From positions 1,116,001-1,180,000 of the forward strand of contig JABCRI010001343.1 in the NCBI GenBank assembly GCA_015143295.1: 64,000 bases of DNA. The letters run 5' to 3'. The translations under genes were made by a program, and so were the position numbers. Below, in pieces: positions 12,242 to 23,877 of this stretch; the stretch's first letter is position 1, and each line of letters begins with the position of its first letter. Below the pieces are notes generated by a model, which saw nothing but the letters and a program-made list of their open reading frames with translations, was not told the DNA's origin and searched no databases. The stretch comes from Tetracentron sinense. Lineage: Eukaryota; Streptophyta; Magnoliopsida; Trochodendrales; Trochodendraceae.

Positions 12242-14806
12242 TGTCGCGACCCAAAACTCACCCTAAGAGTTAGAGTGAACTTTGGACGACTAATCATGGC
12301 TTACATGACTTGCTTGACAAACCAACCTGCAAAAACCCACAGAGTATATACAATAGAGGATGACAGCGGAAACATAACTATAAAACACAGCGGAAGTCTA
12401 ACAACCTCTAAGTATATACACATGGTCCAAGTTTAATACAAAGAAATCAAAACAAAGAAAGTGCGGACATGCCCGCCAAAATACATGGATATAATCACTC
12501 ATGCTCACCCACAGCTAATCCACTCAGAATCTAACACCACCTACTGATAACCCTCTACGGGAGGTTCCTCCAAAGGCTCCTCGACGTACTCCTCTTCCAC
12601 CCATGGACCAGGAGCACAAACATCAAATGAAGCAGCAGCTCCCTCAGAACCTGCCGACATAAGAAGTACGGCTGAGCATGGAATACTCAGCGGGTACTAA
12701 ATACTAACCAATAGTCATAGCATAAAAATGGCAATACATAAATCAGGAGCAATTCATATATGTTAGACGGAAACAATTCATATCATACAAGGAAGTAAAA
12801 TAATTTATAATCATTGCTTGTATTTCGTAGAAAGCCGATAAAACCTCTTGAAACATCATGCACTTGACTTGGCTTGAAATATCTTTTCGTACTTGAAAGC
12901 TTGTCGTGTTTGTCTTGCTTGATCTTGTCGAGCGTGTCGTACGTGTCATGTCATGCATGTCATGCGTGCTTGCTTGTGATCATGTAACTTGTGAGATACA
13001 CTTGTGAGATATCCTTGTGAGATGCGCTTGAGAGATGCCTTGAGAGGGAAGAGAGACCCTTCTTTATGCAATGCACTTGAGAGGAAAGGGAGACCTTTCT
13101 TCATGATATGTATGTACTTGCGAGGGAAGGGAGGCCCTTCTTCATGATATGCACTTGTGAGTGGGGGAGACCCCTCGTGGAATGTTGGTTCTTGTTTTCT
13201 TGTGAAAAGCGAGGTAAACATATCGTAGGATATGTCCCACCTCTAACCATGTTCTTGAAAACCTCGATAACTCATGTCATGCATGCCGTGCTCGTGGGAA
13301 CCGTGTACACACTTGCATTTAAATTAAATATGAACATTTGGGTAATTTCACAACACATATAACATCAATGATTGAGCAATGTAATATTCAATATCATTTA
13401 GGGAAAGCAAGAAAACACACTATCATAGGCCTAGCAATATTCATAATTTATTAGGCATGCATTTCCTAATTTACAACTTATTTTATTCACCTTGGCATTT
13501 CATCAAACATGGTGTGTTCATTATTCATTATTCATTTAACTTAAATCATGCTTTTCTAGGTGAGTCTTACTCACATTATAAAGGTGTGTTTATTATGGAT
13601 ACAATGCCCTCCCCATTTTAATCATCACAACACAACCCTTGGCATCCAATCGCCCATTCATCTCCATTCACCATTCACAACCATCAATCTCATAGCACAT
13701 GTGTAAATGAAAGAAAATCAAAGAAATAAAGGGAAAAGAGGAACTATAACTAGGAGGGTAGTAAGAAGTACCGACTTTGAAGAAATGAGGAAGAAACCCC
13801 TTCCAAAAAACGACCGTGAGGTGCTGCCCTAGCTTGGGGAACGCTCTCCACGAGTGCTTGAGCCGTGATCTTGGAGAAAAAACCGGACTTGAAGTGATCT
13901 AGGGTCTCAAAACCCCTTGATTCTTCTCCAAAAGCAAAACCCTAGCTTAGGAAACCCTTTCTCCTCTCTTCTAATCCCCCAAATCCTCTAAGTGTTGAGA
14001 ATGAGCCCTAAAGGCTCGGGTTAAACTCTTAAGGTAAGAGTGAACTGACAAAAGGACCATATACCCTTACTGAAATTTCTGCAAAAAACACAAGTGCCGA
14101 ACCACGTTGAGCTGTGAATAGTGCCAAACACGTTGTGCTGTGAATAGTGCCGAACACGTTGTGCTGTGGAATAGTTCTGAACACGTTGTGCTGTGAATAG
14201 TGTTGGAGTACGTTGTGCTGTGAAGGGTGCCGAACCCGTTGTCATGTTGTGTTGTGCATAGTGCTGAGCTCGTTGTGCCTGTGAATAGTGCCGAGACGTT
14301 GTGCTGTGAAGGGTGCCGAACCCGTTGTCACGTTGTGTTGTGCATAGTACTGAGCTCGTTGTCGTTGTCTTATGTACAACGTACACGTTGTTTGCTGTAC
14401 AACGTACACGTTGTCCGCTGCACGACGTACCCGTTGTCTGTTGCACAACGGATGCACAACGTAACGTTATCAGAGCTAGAGCTACGTTATCAGAGTACGT
14501 TGTCTATGCGTTGTCTGTGCCTTATCAGAGCACGTTATCAGAGCTACGTCCTTAGTGCCTTCCGAGCTACGTCCTTAGTGCCTTCCGAGCTACGATTGCC
14601 TGTAGGTCCAAACTGTTTTGGCATATCTTTTGACTCGTTCGTCCGATTTTGACGATTCAAACTTGCGTTGGGTTCGTACTTCGAAAAGGAACATTTCTGC
14701 TGTTCGAATTTTCTAATTTCTTCTTTATTTATTAATTATACCTCTTTAAGGCAAAATAGCACACGAAAGTGTCATGCATTAAATGTGAAAAGGTCGGGGC
14801 TCTACA
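12242..14806. mobile_element. Nested solo LTR of about 2.6 kb
   Basis: It begins TGTCGCGACCC and ends GGCTCTACA. GGTGA precedes it (12237-12241) and follows it one base later (14808-14812), which fits a 5-bp target duplication with a 1-bp slip at the right end. No PBS or protein-coding domain is present. It interrupts the outer solo LTR, so it is the younger insertion. It contains a minisatellite at about 14095-14590 and short repeats around 13000-13170 (cttgagagg, gagaccttc). Confidence 0.65.
14095..14590. repeat. Minisatellite built on CGTTGTGCTGTGAATAGTGC
   Basis: At least seven imperfect copies of a 26-32 bp unit containing cgttgtgctgtgaatagtg and gccgaac run from about 14095 to 14350. 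They grade into shorter units (gtacaacgtacacgttgt, then gagctacgtccttagtgcc). Array drift explains the long open frames on both strands here, which are not genes. Confidence 0.8.
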
Positions 14807-16008
14807 TGGTGAGGTGAGACTAACCATAGCCCTGATGTTAACTAGGGCCTAACCTAACCACGGTTAACAAGCTTGTTATAGTCGGTCTAGAAAAATGCTC
14901 AGAAACTTAATTTTTTTCTTGGGGGGCTGTACTAATACGGGTCCAAGGGGTTCCTCATGATCTGAGGACCCCCCAAACCTTAAGAGAGCTGATCATACAC
15001 GCTGGGGTGTGGTTAACCCGAGTTAGGCCTCAAGGGGGTTCCCTCTCGCATATGGTTAAGGCGGGAGGACCCTTGTCCTTGGCTTGGGATCAATACGAAA
15101 TGAAAAGAACAGAATATATTGGACCCCTGGAAGAGGACTAGGGGTCCTTATAGTGATTGCAAAAAATGAAAAGGGGAGGGAAGACGGCTACCCTTTGGAT
15201 TGCTTGCAGTGGTGGCTAGCTGCTCACGGTTGTGATGAAATGGTAGGGGAATGGAGCTGGCCTGGGGTATTAAAGGAGTCCTGGGATTGGACCAAAGCAA
15301 GTGGTGAGGGCTGGTTCGTGCTGGACAAATGCTGAAGCGAGCTGTTCAGGGTTGTTTTTTTTTTTTGCCAAATTGTTTCTTCGACCGTGGAGAAGCTGAG
15401 AGGTGTGGGGGATTTATAGAAGAGGTGGGAGGCCTCAGGGGCATTTTCGATATTAGCCCTAGCATGGAGGACACAGGGGAGCATGGTCAGGAGGGAGCAG
15501 GGGGATGGTTGTGCGCTGTTATGAGGAAGAAGATGATGAATAGTGATTTTTTTTATTTATTTCTAGTTTGGGCCCAACCCTCACACATGTGGGGCAAAGT
15601 AAGGAGAGTTTACCCTATTTTGAGTTAGCGCCCCCACTTGAATTTTGAAAAGAGTAGGTGGGTCCCACTAAGGTTAGGCCTTGTGGACCCATGTTTGGGC
15701 CCCAAAGATGAGGTTTAACCATGGTTTTTGGAGTTCTTGGCCTTGAATGAGCTTTGAGACCATAGGGATCTGACCTAGGGTTAGACTAGGGTTGGACCTA
15801 AGGTTAGACCTAGGGTTAGCCTAGAGTTTGGTCTAGGGCTTAGGTTTTTTTTTGATTGAAATGGGCCTTGAGCCCATAGGGATTGGATTTTGGGGTTTAG
15901 AGTTTACCTAGGGTATGAGGTTTTTCCTAGGGTTTAGACTAAGCTAACCATGGTTAAATTAATTAACCAAGGTTACAGGGGGTGTAAAAATGGGGTGCTG
16001 ACATGGAG

Positions 16009-17038
16009 TTCTGGACAAATAGGAAAAATATAAAAAATTCACCCTTATACTATAAAATTGGGACTCGTTAGGAATATTAGAAAAATAAAAACAACCAACT
16101 TTTTAACCCCATTTCTCTCATTATAATAGCAGAGATAGAGAAGAGAAGTAGTGCAAAAGGTAGGTGTAAAGGTAATTTTGTCTATAGTAACAAAACCCTA
16201 TCAATTTTTTAAGAGTATGTCATCTTCTCATTATATTGTTTTTAAGGGTACGTCATCTTCTCATAACGAATTTCTTACAAAGACTTTCTTACAATTTTTT
16301 TAAATTTACAAAATAGTAGTAAAAATTTATTTTTAGCATCAATGACTTTGTTTTTAACATGAGATGGTTTTTACTATTAACTTTTTTTTCATAAAGGTTT
16401 ATTTATGTTCATATTTTAAGAATATATAATTATGCTCAAATTTTGTTTATTTTTTGTACTTTATTATTCCTATTTTATTATCTTGACTATTTGATTCTTC
16501 GTTGTTAAAAAAAGAATTGCGGATTATCCTTTTTCGCTAAGAATTTCTTATTCTCTTATGTTTTTATTAGATTTTTTTGTTGAATACCTTATGTCTATAT
16601 TAGACGAACATGAAAATTTTCATATTTGATTTTCAAATAAGTTTACTATGTTCATTTAGATCGATGATGCTGAAGTTTTATTGAGTTTCTTCCTCTACTC
16701 TTTAATTGACTATGTTGAACTCTTGCTTGAGGATCTTGCTCAAAAAGTCCTTATCTAACCTGGCAGCATTTAGGTCAAATAGTTTTTTGTTTTTTATGTT
16801 TGTACTTTATTTTTTTTATTCAAAATAAATAAAAATTTCTCCTTTAAGTACATATAGGTCATGATGAATTGTTGTCCCATTTATATAGTTTCTTATGTCT
16901 ATTTTTCTAAGTAAAATTTAGTAATGAATTCTCCTTATTTATTGAATATTTTTCATTAGTGGTCTCTACTCATGTGTTAATTTAATTTTTTTTCTTCTAC
17001 TGGCTTATTTTTATACACCCTACATTGCAAGGGCCTTT
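16009..17038. other. Gene-free AT-rich spacer
   Basis: No coding similarity or RNA gene is visible on either strand. The sequence is strongly AT-rich with many T runs. A short duplicated phrase (gtcatcttctcat) occurs at about 16218 and 16255. The last four bases before the next element (CTTT, 17035-17038) recur after its far end. Confidence 0.5.
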
Positions 17039-17483
17039 TGTCACGGGCAATTTATGTAGCTAGTCAAATCCCGTGCGGCACTTGATCAATCTGTTGATCA
17101 AGTCAACCTGTTCGGTCAGTTACCTAAGAAACAAGAGTAATACACACCACAATACACAAGAAAGAAACAAAAATCAATAATATTGCATCAAGGAAAAGGT
17201 TACAAACACAAATAAAATAAAAGACACTAGGAGAACAGGTAATCGAAGATGGTGCAAAGACAACTCACTCAAGTAAACTATCACCTCCCCTACAAGGTGG
17301 ATGGTAAATCTTTTTCAAGTTAGCAGAAGGAAACATCCTATATGCTGGTGGAGTCATACTCCCTTCTTACAAAAATGTCACTAAGACTTTGATGACTGAA
17401 CTACCCTTTAACAAAAGATAAAGAGACACAAATAGTGCCACCACCAAGGCCATGCAAACATTGCTGGATGAATGGTCGTGACA
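17039..17483 (-). repeat. 3' LTR of the chromovirus
   Basis: About 445 bp, starting TGTCACGGGC and ending GTCGTGACA as read on the plus strand. It is paired with 22027-22476. On the element strand it is preceded by a purine-rich tract (AAGTGGGGGAGTG, 17484-17497) that serves as the PPT. Confidence 0.9.
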
Positions 17484-17529
17484 CACTCCCCCACTTGTTA
17501 AGTTGACGCCCTCGTCGACTTGTTCACTA

Positions 17530-18824
17530 AGTATTCTTCAATCTTTTCTACAAAGGGGAGAAGGGTCACGCCTAGTTCCCAACTAGCTTCGGCATTGGAT
17601 AGCCTTTTCCATATTACCAAATACTCCATGTGTGCGGGCCTGGTCGGTGAGGCTTGGACATGATGATCCGCAACAATACGCTCAGCTTTCCTTTGGGTAA
17701 AGTTGTAACGATAGTTGCAAGCCGGTTTGGAGTGTTGCGAGTGGGGTCTTCCTTGTCTGCATTATATGGCTTTAACACACTGACATGGAAGATTGGGTAA
17801 TATATGCTAAGTGACTCAGACAGTTTCACCCTGTAGGAGACTTTTCTCACCTTTCAATGATAGGAAACGGTCCTTCATACTCACGAACTAAGCTTCTGTT
17901 GCCTTTACGAAATAACTTCAAGTTATCTGGATTTATCTTTATCAACACTAAATCTCCTACCTTGAACTTATCTTGCCTTCGCTTTGGGTCCGTAAATTTA
18001 TTTATTCTTCTATCGGCTTTCTAAAGATATGCTCGGGCAATGTCCGCCTTCTTGTTCCACTCTTTGGCAAACTTGTAGGTGCTTGGGCTGGTTCCTTGGT
18101 AACCAACAACGACTGTATGAGATGTTAGTGGTTGTTGCCCGATTACTAACTCGAATGGGCTCTTGTTTGACGAAGAGATTTGTTGTAAGTTGAAGCAAAA
18201 TTGAGTGACATCGAGAAAGTTCACCCAATTCATCTGATTAGTACTGACAAAGTGCCGAAGATATTCTTCAAGGAGAGCGTTAAAACGCTCTGTTTGATCA
18301 TCAGTCTGAGGATGACTACTTGTTGAGGAGTTGAGCTTGGTCCTAAGAAGTTTGAACAATTTTGACCAAAACTTTTTCGTGAATCTTGAGTCTCTGTTGC
18401 TCATAATGTTCTAAGGCACACCCCAGTATTTCACCATATTCTTCATGAACGAGTAAGCTGCTTCCTCTACTAAGCAGTGGAATGGTGAGGGGATGAAAGT
18501 AGCATACTTTGAGAATTTGTCAATCACCATTAGGATCGACCCAAACTCTCCCATTTTTGGCAAGGCCGAGACGAAGTCCATAGAGACACTCTCCCATGAT
18601 CTCCTAGGGATAGGTAATGGCTCCAAGAGCCCAAGAGGCCTATTCCTTTCCACCTTATCTTGTTGGCATACAAGACAAGTCTTCACATATTCTGCAACAT
18701 CATCTCGCATATGAGGCCAGTAGTAATCTCGTTCTAGCAAGGTAAATGTGCGACGCCATCCCTGATAGCCTTCCCAAAGAGTATTATAACACTCTCTTAT
18801 AAGATCCTTCCTTAGGTTCCCCAT
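17530..18824 (-). pseudogene. Integrase and chromodomain remnant of the chromovirus
   Basis: On the minus strand 18824-18411 and 18404-18021 encode a Ty3 integrase split by a stop. The zinc-binding end (CLVCQQDK) is followed by the catalytic core (VSMDFVSALP, then SNRDSRFTKKFW and the SSTSSHPQTDDQTER region, where the usual G before QTER is D). 17850-17614 carries the C-terminal module (PIFHVSVLKPY). Immediately downstream, near 17640-17560, another frame reads a chromodomain-like EYLVIWKRLSNAEASWE. The stops and frame changes make it non-functional. Confidence 0.8.
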
Positions 18825-18875
18825 TTGTAGGACAAAGATGCGACTTCCTTTTGTGTAAAGAAGTTCATCGTTGAT

Positions 18876-20367
18876 TCATAAGTGACGAGTCTTGCCACTT
18901 TCAACTAGTGGCCAAATCACCTTAGCCTGGTGATCGGTCTTCAACCCTTCACGGATCTTGTCGTACAAGGTAGACTGTACCCGTTGCACACTTTCGTGCA
19001 TCACCTGCTTTAGGGCCGCAAGTTCCGTTTTGCGACTTAAGGCATCAGCAACATTGTTGTACCAACCCGACCTGTACTCTAGCTCAAAGTCGAATTCAAC
19101 TAGCAACTCTTGCCAGTGCGCTTGCTTTGATGTTAGCTTCTTCTGCGTCATGAAGTGAGATACGACAACATTGTCGGTCTTCACCACAAATTTTGATCCA
19201 AGTAAGTAATGTCTCCACACCCGAAGACAATGCATCACTGCAAGCAACTCTTTCTCTTGAGCTGTGTAGCGATGCTCAGTTTCAGATAGCTTCTGGCTCT
19301 CATAAGCAACCAAATGTTCTTCTTACACCAACACTCCTCCAATAGCATAATTTGACGTATCAGTCTGTACTTCAAAAGGTTTCACCAAGTCTGACAGTGC
19401 AAGAACAGGATCTTGGGTCACGGTAAGTTTCAGTCTCTCGAAAGCTTCCTGGTACTCCCTTGACCATACCCATGCATGCTCCTTCTTAAGTAGGTCAGTT
19501 AATGGTGTTGTTATTGCTGAGTAGCATTTAATAAACTTATGATAGTAGTTCACAAGGTGTAGGAAGGATCGCAGCTCGGTGGTAGTTGTAGGTGGCTTCC
19601 ACTCTTGGATGGATTTGATCTTGTCCTCATCCATTCTCACTTGTCCCTCGCCCAAAATGTGGCCAAGAAAACTAATGCACTCCTACGCAAATGAGCACTT
19701 CTCCTTCTTAACATACAAATTGTTCTCCTTTAGCAAAAGTCAACACCTTTTTGCAAGTGCTTAACATGTTATTCAAGAGTTGAGCTATACACCACGATAA
19801 CATCCAAATAAACTACAACAAACTTGTCAAAGAACTAATGAAATATCCAGTTCATTAGTGTCAAGAAGGTAGTTGGTGCGTTGGTAAGGCCGAAAGGCAT
19901 CACCATGAATTCGAATGCGCCGTATCTCGTCACGCAAGTTGTCTTAGGTTCGTCGCCCTCCGTGACGCGAACCTGATAGTAGCCTGACCACAAATCAAGC
20001 TTACTGAAGTACTTGACTGTCCCAAGTTAGTCGAACAAATCAGCAATCAACGGGATGACATACTTGTTCCTCACAGTCAACTTGTTCAATGCTCGGTAAT
20101 CCACGCAAAACCTAAGACTTCAAACTGGAAGAGGATTGGTGTCCCAAATGGTGCCTTGAAGGGGCGAATGAAGCCCGACTCCAAGAGATCATCAAGTTGC
20201 TTTCGAAGTTCTGCAAGCTCTGGAGGGGCCATACAATAAAGGGCCTTAGCAGGTGGCTTAGACTCGAGAATAAGTTTTATCTCGTGGTCAATTGCTCGAC
20301 GAGGAGGAATGGACTTTGGCAACTTGTCGAGCATGATGCTAGTAAACTTTGCCAACACCTCGGTCAC
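18876..20367 (-). pseudogene. Reverse transcriptase and RNase H remnant of the chromovirus
   Basis: Minus-strand fragments in order: RT N-terminus (20367-20086, with the conserved PPELAELRKQL and GFIRP region), RT palm (about 20080-19660, multiple stops), then RNase H (19655-19323 and 19313-18876, with the EVQTDTSNYAIGGVLV and KTDN motifs). The RT box near 19795 reads YLDV where Ty3 elements have YLDD, so the second catalytic Asp is Val. This and the stops show that it cannot make active enzyme. Confidence 0.85.
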
Positions 20368-20601
20368 TTTCTTCAGAACTGGACCTTGCTCTAGTTAAGA
20401 CTCTTCCCTCAACATAGCCAAATAAGTCATTTCTCCATTCTTTAGCCCTTTCTTAAGCTGTAGGGCCAAAAACATCTTCTCTCCACCTTTGCTTGTCACT
20501 GTTGGAATCATACATGGAGAGTCACCAAAGATGCACAACAATCGTAGGTAAGGCATTGGCACGGCCTTGGATTCCTACAAGAACTCCATCCTCACAATGA
20601 C

Positions 20602-22000
20602 CTAAAAGTCATCCATAAGAATCGCTGTTAAGTTGGTCTTTCCGGACCAAATTCCTACTTCATTGGGCACCCCCTTGGCTACCCCATGAATAGGCTTTGC
20701 TATTGAGTTCACGGCTTTGATGCGACTTGAATCTTTCTGTAACTTAAATCCAAGTCGCTTAGCTTCCCCTTCCGTAACAAAGTTGTGAGTCGCCCCCGTA
20801 TCCACCATGGCACGGGTGACCTTCCCATTGATTTTCAAATCAACGAACATGAGCCCCTTTGACTGTGGTGCATTTCCATCACCTTGAGTCTTAAGAGCAT
20901 TAAGCAACCTAATGGCTCCCAACATAGGCTGCTCTTCCTCATAATCATCACTCACGAATAATTCCTCATGCATAGCCGAGTTACTCATTGATACTTGCAA
21001 GACATTGAGAGCCTATTTCTATGGACAAACTACTACTCAGTGGGTCCATCACATAAAAAACATTGCATTGGTCTGGAACCCGAATTCTTTGATGTTGAAG
21101 CTTCCTTGCTCGGCCCTGACTTGCCATTGTTATGCTTATTCCCATTCGATGACTGAGAAGATTTATTGTGGCTAGTGTTTGTCGAATTCGCCTTCTTCTT
21201 ATTGGGGTCACTTGTGGAGTAGTCATTCAGATGCTCTGCTACTGTTTGTGCTGAAGCTAAATGTCGAACACGTTGCCTCTGCAACTCAGTATGTGCCCAA
21301 GGTTTCAGTCCCTCTATGAAGTACATCTTATCTTTTTCGGACATGTCCTTAATGTTTAGCATGAGGGCCGAGAATTGCTTCACATACTCACGCACAGTGC
21401 TTGTCTGTTGCAACTGTCGTAAATTTCACCCAGCGATGTACTCAACATTTTTAGGCAAGAATTGGGCTTTCAACTCCTTCTTCAAGTCAACCCAAGAATC
21501 AATGATACATCTCCCATTCTAAATGTCATCGTATCGAGTACGCCACCATAACTTGACATCACCCGATAGATACATTGTTGCAGTTGAGACATTGGCTTCC
21601 TCTGATTCTTGTCTCACGGCTTGGAAATACTGTTCCATGTCGAATAAGAAATTCTCAAGCTCTTTTGCATCTCTCGCACCACTGTACATACGAGACTCTG
21701 GTACCTTCACCCGACTATATGTCTCGGTAGGGCTATGGTAAGCACATTCAACCGGTTTGAGAGCTCCTCAATCTTGGTCTGGAGAGCATCCACTGTCCCC
21801 TTTACGTCCTCGATCAAGGTCTCTACTGATTTAACCAATTCCTGATGTCCTTGTTCCATGTTGCATACCCGGTCATCTATTTGCACCAATTTATGCAACA
21901 TCCCATCAATTTGTGCCGCCTGAACTTCCATCTCGTCCAAACGATTCTTGTTAGTGCACGTTCCTGTCCCCTGTACCATGTCTTCTAGCCTTGAATACAC
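20602..22000 (-). pseudogene. Gag and protease remnant of the chromovirus
   Basis: Gag reads from about 22000 down to 20981 in three frame segments: a coiled-coil-like N-terminus (22000-21707), the core (21710-21519, with FLFDMEQYF and LWWRTRY), and a basic, Asn/Ser-rich tail (21413-21033) that runs into the start of a zinc-knuckle-like CFLCDGP. 21000-20602 is an aspartic protease with the active-site motif VDTGATHNF. Frameshifts separate the pieces. Confidence 0.8.
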
Positions 22001-22012
22001 GGTTACGACCTT

Positions 22013-22024
22013 GCTCTGATACCA
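22013..22024 (-). other. Primer binding site, initiator tRNA-Met
   Basis: The minus strand reads TGGTATCAGAGC, the usual 12-nt complement of the plant initiator Met tRNA 3' end. It lies 2 bp inside the 5' LTR (22027-22476). It fixes the element's orientation as minus. Confidence 0.9.
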
Positions 22025-22026
22025 AC

Positions 22027-22476
22027 TGTCACGGGCAATTTAAGTAACTAGTCAAATCCCGTGCGGCACTTGATCAATCTGTTGATCAAGTTAGCTTATT
22101 CGGTCAGTTACCTAAGAAACAAGAGTAAAGCACACCACAACACACAAGAAAAAAGCAAATATCAATAATATTGCATCAAAGGATAAGTTACAAGATACAT
22201 GCAAAAAAAATAAAAGACACTAGGGGAGCAGGTGATCAAAGATGGTGCAAAGACAACCCACTCAAGTGAACTACCACCTCTTCTACAAGGTGGATGATAA
22301 ACCTTTTTCAAGTTAGTAGAAGGAAACATCCTATGTGCTGGTGAAGTCATACTCTATTATTACAAAAATACCACTAAGACTTTGATGACTAAACTATCAT
22401 TTAACAAAAGATAAAAATACACAAATAGTACCACTATCAAGACTATGCAAACATTACTGGACGAATGGTCGTGATA
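22027..22476 (-). repeat. 5' LTR of the chromovirus
   Basis: About 450 bp, matching 17039-17483 closely. It ends GTCGTGATA at the GAUT7 side. An LTR this close to the GAUT7 start could affect its promoter. Confidence 0.9.
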
Positions 22477-22845
22477 CTTTGCTAGTAATAATTTAATATA
22501 TTAGATGAGTGAGGGCTGGGCCAGGGACTGAGGTCTCACGAGGCATTCATGATTCTCAAATCAGAGGGTCTTTTGGTCCTAGGAAAAATAAAAGCCTTTT
22601 ACATGTAATAGCGAAAAGAAAAATTGGAAAGAGTCATTAAGCAAGCAGAAGCATAGGCAGAGGGCCGGAGAAAGATAAAACAAGATGCGTCACTGTGCGT
22701 CTGTCATTCTTCGTTTATTTTCTGTTGGTGTTTGAGAGAGTGTTTGTGATTGAGGAGGAAGACGTGATGTGGTCCGTTGTTGCCGTAGTCATCATCGTCA
22801 GATGCGATTGAAATTGGTGAAAAAGGTGGGAGGGGCAAAGAGGAG
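22477..22845 (+). promoter_or_regulatory. GAUT7 promoter and 5' UTR region with two uORFs
   Basis: Only 369 bp separate the chromovirus LTR from the GAUT7 ATG, so the core promoter and 5' UTR must lie here, in the retroelement, or beyond it. No strong TATA box was recognised. Two upstream ORFs precede the main start. uORF1 (22767-22811) has 14 codons plus TGA. uORF2 (22802-22849) has 15 codons, and its TGA overlaps the main start as ATGA (22846-22849). Such an arrangement can reduce or couple main ORF translation. Whether both lie in the mRNA depends on the unknown transcription start. Confidence 0.5.
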
Positions 22846-23877
22846 ATGAAGAGTTCTTCTTCTTCTTATACTCTTCCGGCGAAGAGGGGATGGAGAGGGC
22901 TTGTGGTTGCAGTGCTGGGCCTCGTAATTCTTTCTATGCTCGTTCCCCTCGTTTTCTTGCTCGGCCTCCACAACGGCTTTCACTCCCCTGGTATGCGTAT
23001 ATGCTCCTCTCTTTCTCACCTTTAGATCTATTTATCCTGATATCATTCCTTTCCTAATTGGGACATTTCCCGCGCCTCTCCTCCATTTTGCAATGTGATT
23101 CTTCTCTTCTTTTTGTTTGTATCTGATTACACTATGAGCAACCGAGAGAGATCTGATGCCATTCAGTCCAGAATTAGAGAGTATGCTCATCTCCCAAATC
23201 TATATTGCAATCTTTCGTCTTCTTCAGGCTCTGACGATTTCTCTGTTGAAGTAACCTTTGAGATTTAGGCCTTCCAATCTGAGATTTGTTTATATCCTCT
23301 TATGTCAGTCTCAAGAGAGGTAGAATCTAGATCTATAATATAATTTATTTCGGAGTTAGGTCGTATCATACTACTGGTCTTTTCTTACCTACAGTGCACT
23401 GTCACGTATGTCTTGGCGCAGACAGGGTGTTCTCCTTCTCTTTAATGAGGAACATGAGTCCCAGAGTCACGCTCTCACAAGACTTCTCTTTTGCATATCA
23501 GCCCATTTGCTTTTGGCGTTTTAAAATTGACATCTTTAACCTTTTTTCATCTTTTCTGCAGGGGATTTGATCAAAGATCAAAGTTTGGATTCGGTAAGGA
23601 ATTGTAGGCATTTGTGAGTTTAATACTAGTCTGTGATTGTGTCGATGTATTGTTGGATGAGAATCAGAATGGCGTTTAACTTTATGATCCATTGGAACAC
23701 AGTAACAGTCAGAATGAGAAAGAGGTTATGGGTTTCAATTGGATAATTAGATCAATTGTGCCTTCATCTCTTCTTTTAGACTATTGATATTTCGGTTGAT
23801 CATTTGGATTTTTCCAGGCGGATCAATCAGCACATGTAGATGATCTTATGAGAATATTGGGGCCATCTCTTTCAAAG
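22846..23877 (+). other. GAUT7 exons 1-3 (start block)
   Basis: Exon 1 (145 nt) encodes the cytosolic tail and membrane anchor, exon 2 (32 nt) and exon 3 (60 nt) the first part of the stem. Donors are gtatgc, gtaagg and gttcct; acceptors are tctgcag and ttccag. The next exon is 23.8 kb away. Confidence 0.85.

Larger units (their letters stand above)
10708..16003. mobile_element. Solo LTR (outer), split by a nested solo LTR
   Basis: The sequence starts TGTGAGCACG at 10708 and ends GTGCTGACA at 16003. It is flanked by the 5-bp duplication TGGAG (10703-10707 and 16004-16008), the hallmark of LTR retrotransposon integration. There is no PBS, gag or pol between the ends, so it appears to be a solo LTR of about 2.7 kb once the nested insertion (12242-14806) is subtracted. 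Both flanks of that insertion share the same odd texture: many copies of a palindrome based on TTAACCATGGTTAA. This supports one continuous LTR. Open frames within (for example 15084-15335 and 15329-15628) look like chance. Confidence 0.75.
17039..22476 (-). mobile_element. Ty3 chromovirus LTR retrotransposon, two LTRs, degenerate
   Basis: A 5.4-kb element on the minus strand. Its LTRs are 17039-17483 and 22027-22476, both starting TGTCACGGGC. The right copy ends GTGATA, a mutated form of GTGACA. CTTT flanks both sides (17035-17038 and 22477-22480); only four bases match. Domain order on the minus strand is PBS, gag, protease, reverse transcriptase, RNase H, integrase, chromodomain, PPT, as in Ty3 chromoviruses. 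The pol frame is broken by several stops and frameshifts and the RT active site is mutated, so it is non-functional. It ends about 370 bp upstream of the GAUT7 start codon. Confidence 0.9.

Noticed and set aside
14021-14652. Overlapping 141-codon open frames on both strands
   Set aside because: They are produced by a minisatellite with few stop codons; the translations are low-complexity and mirror the repeat.
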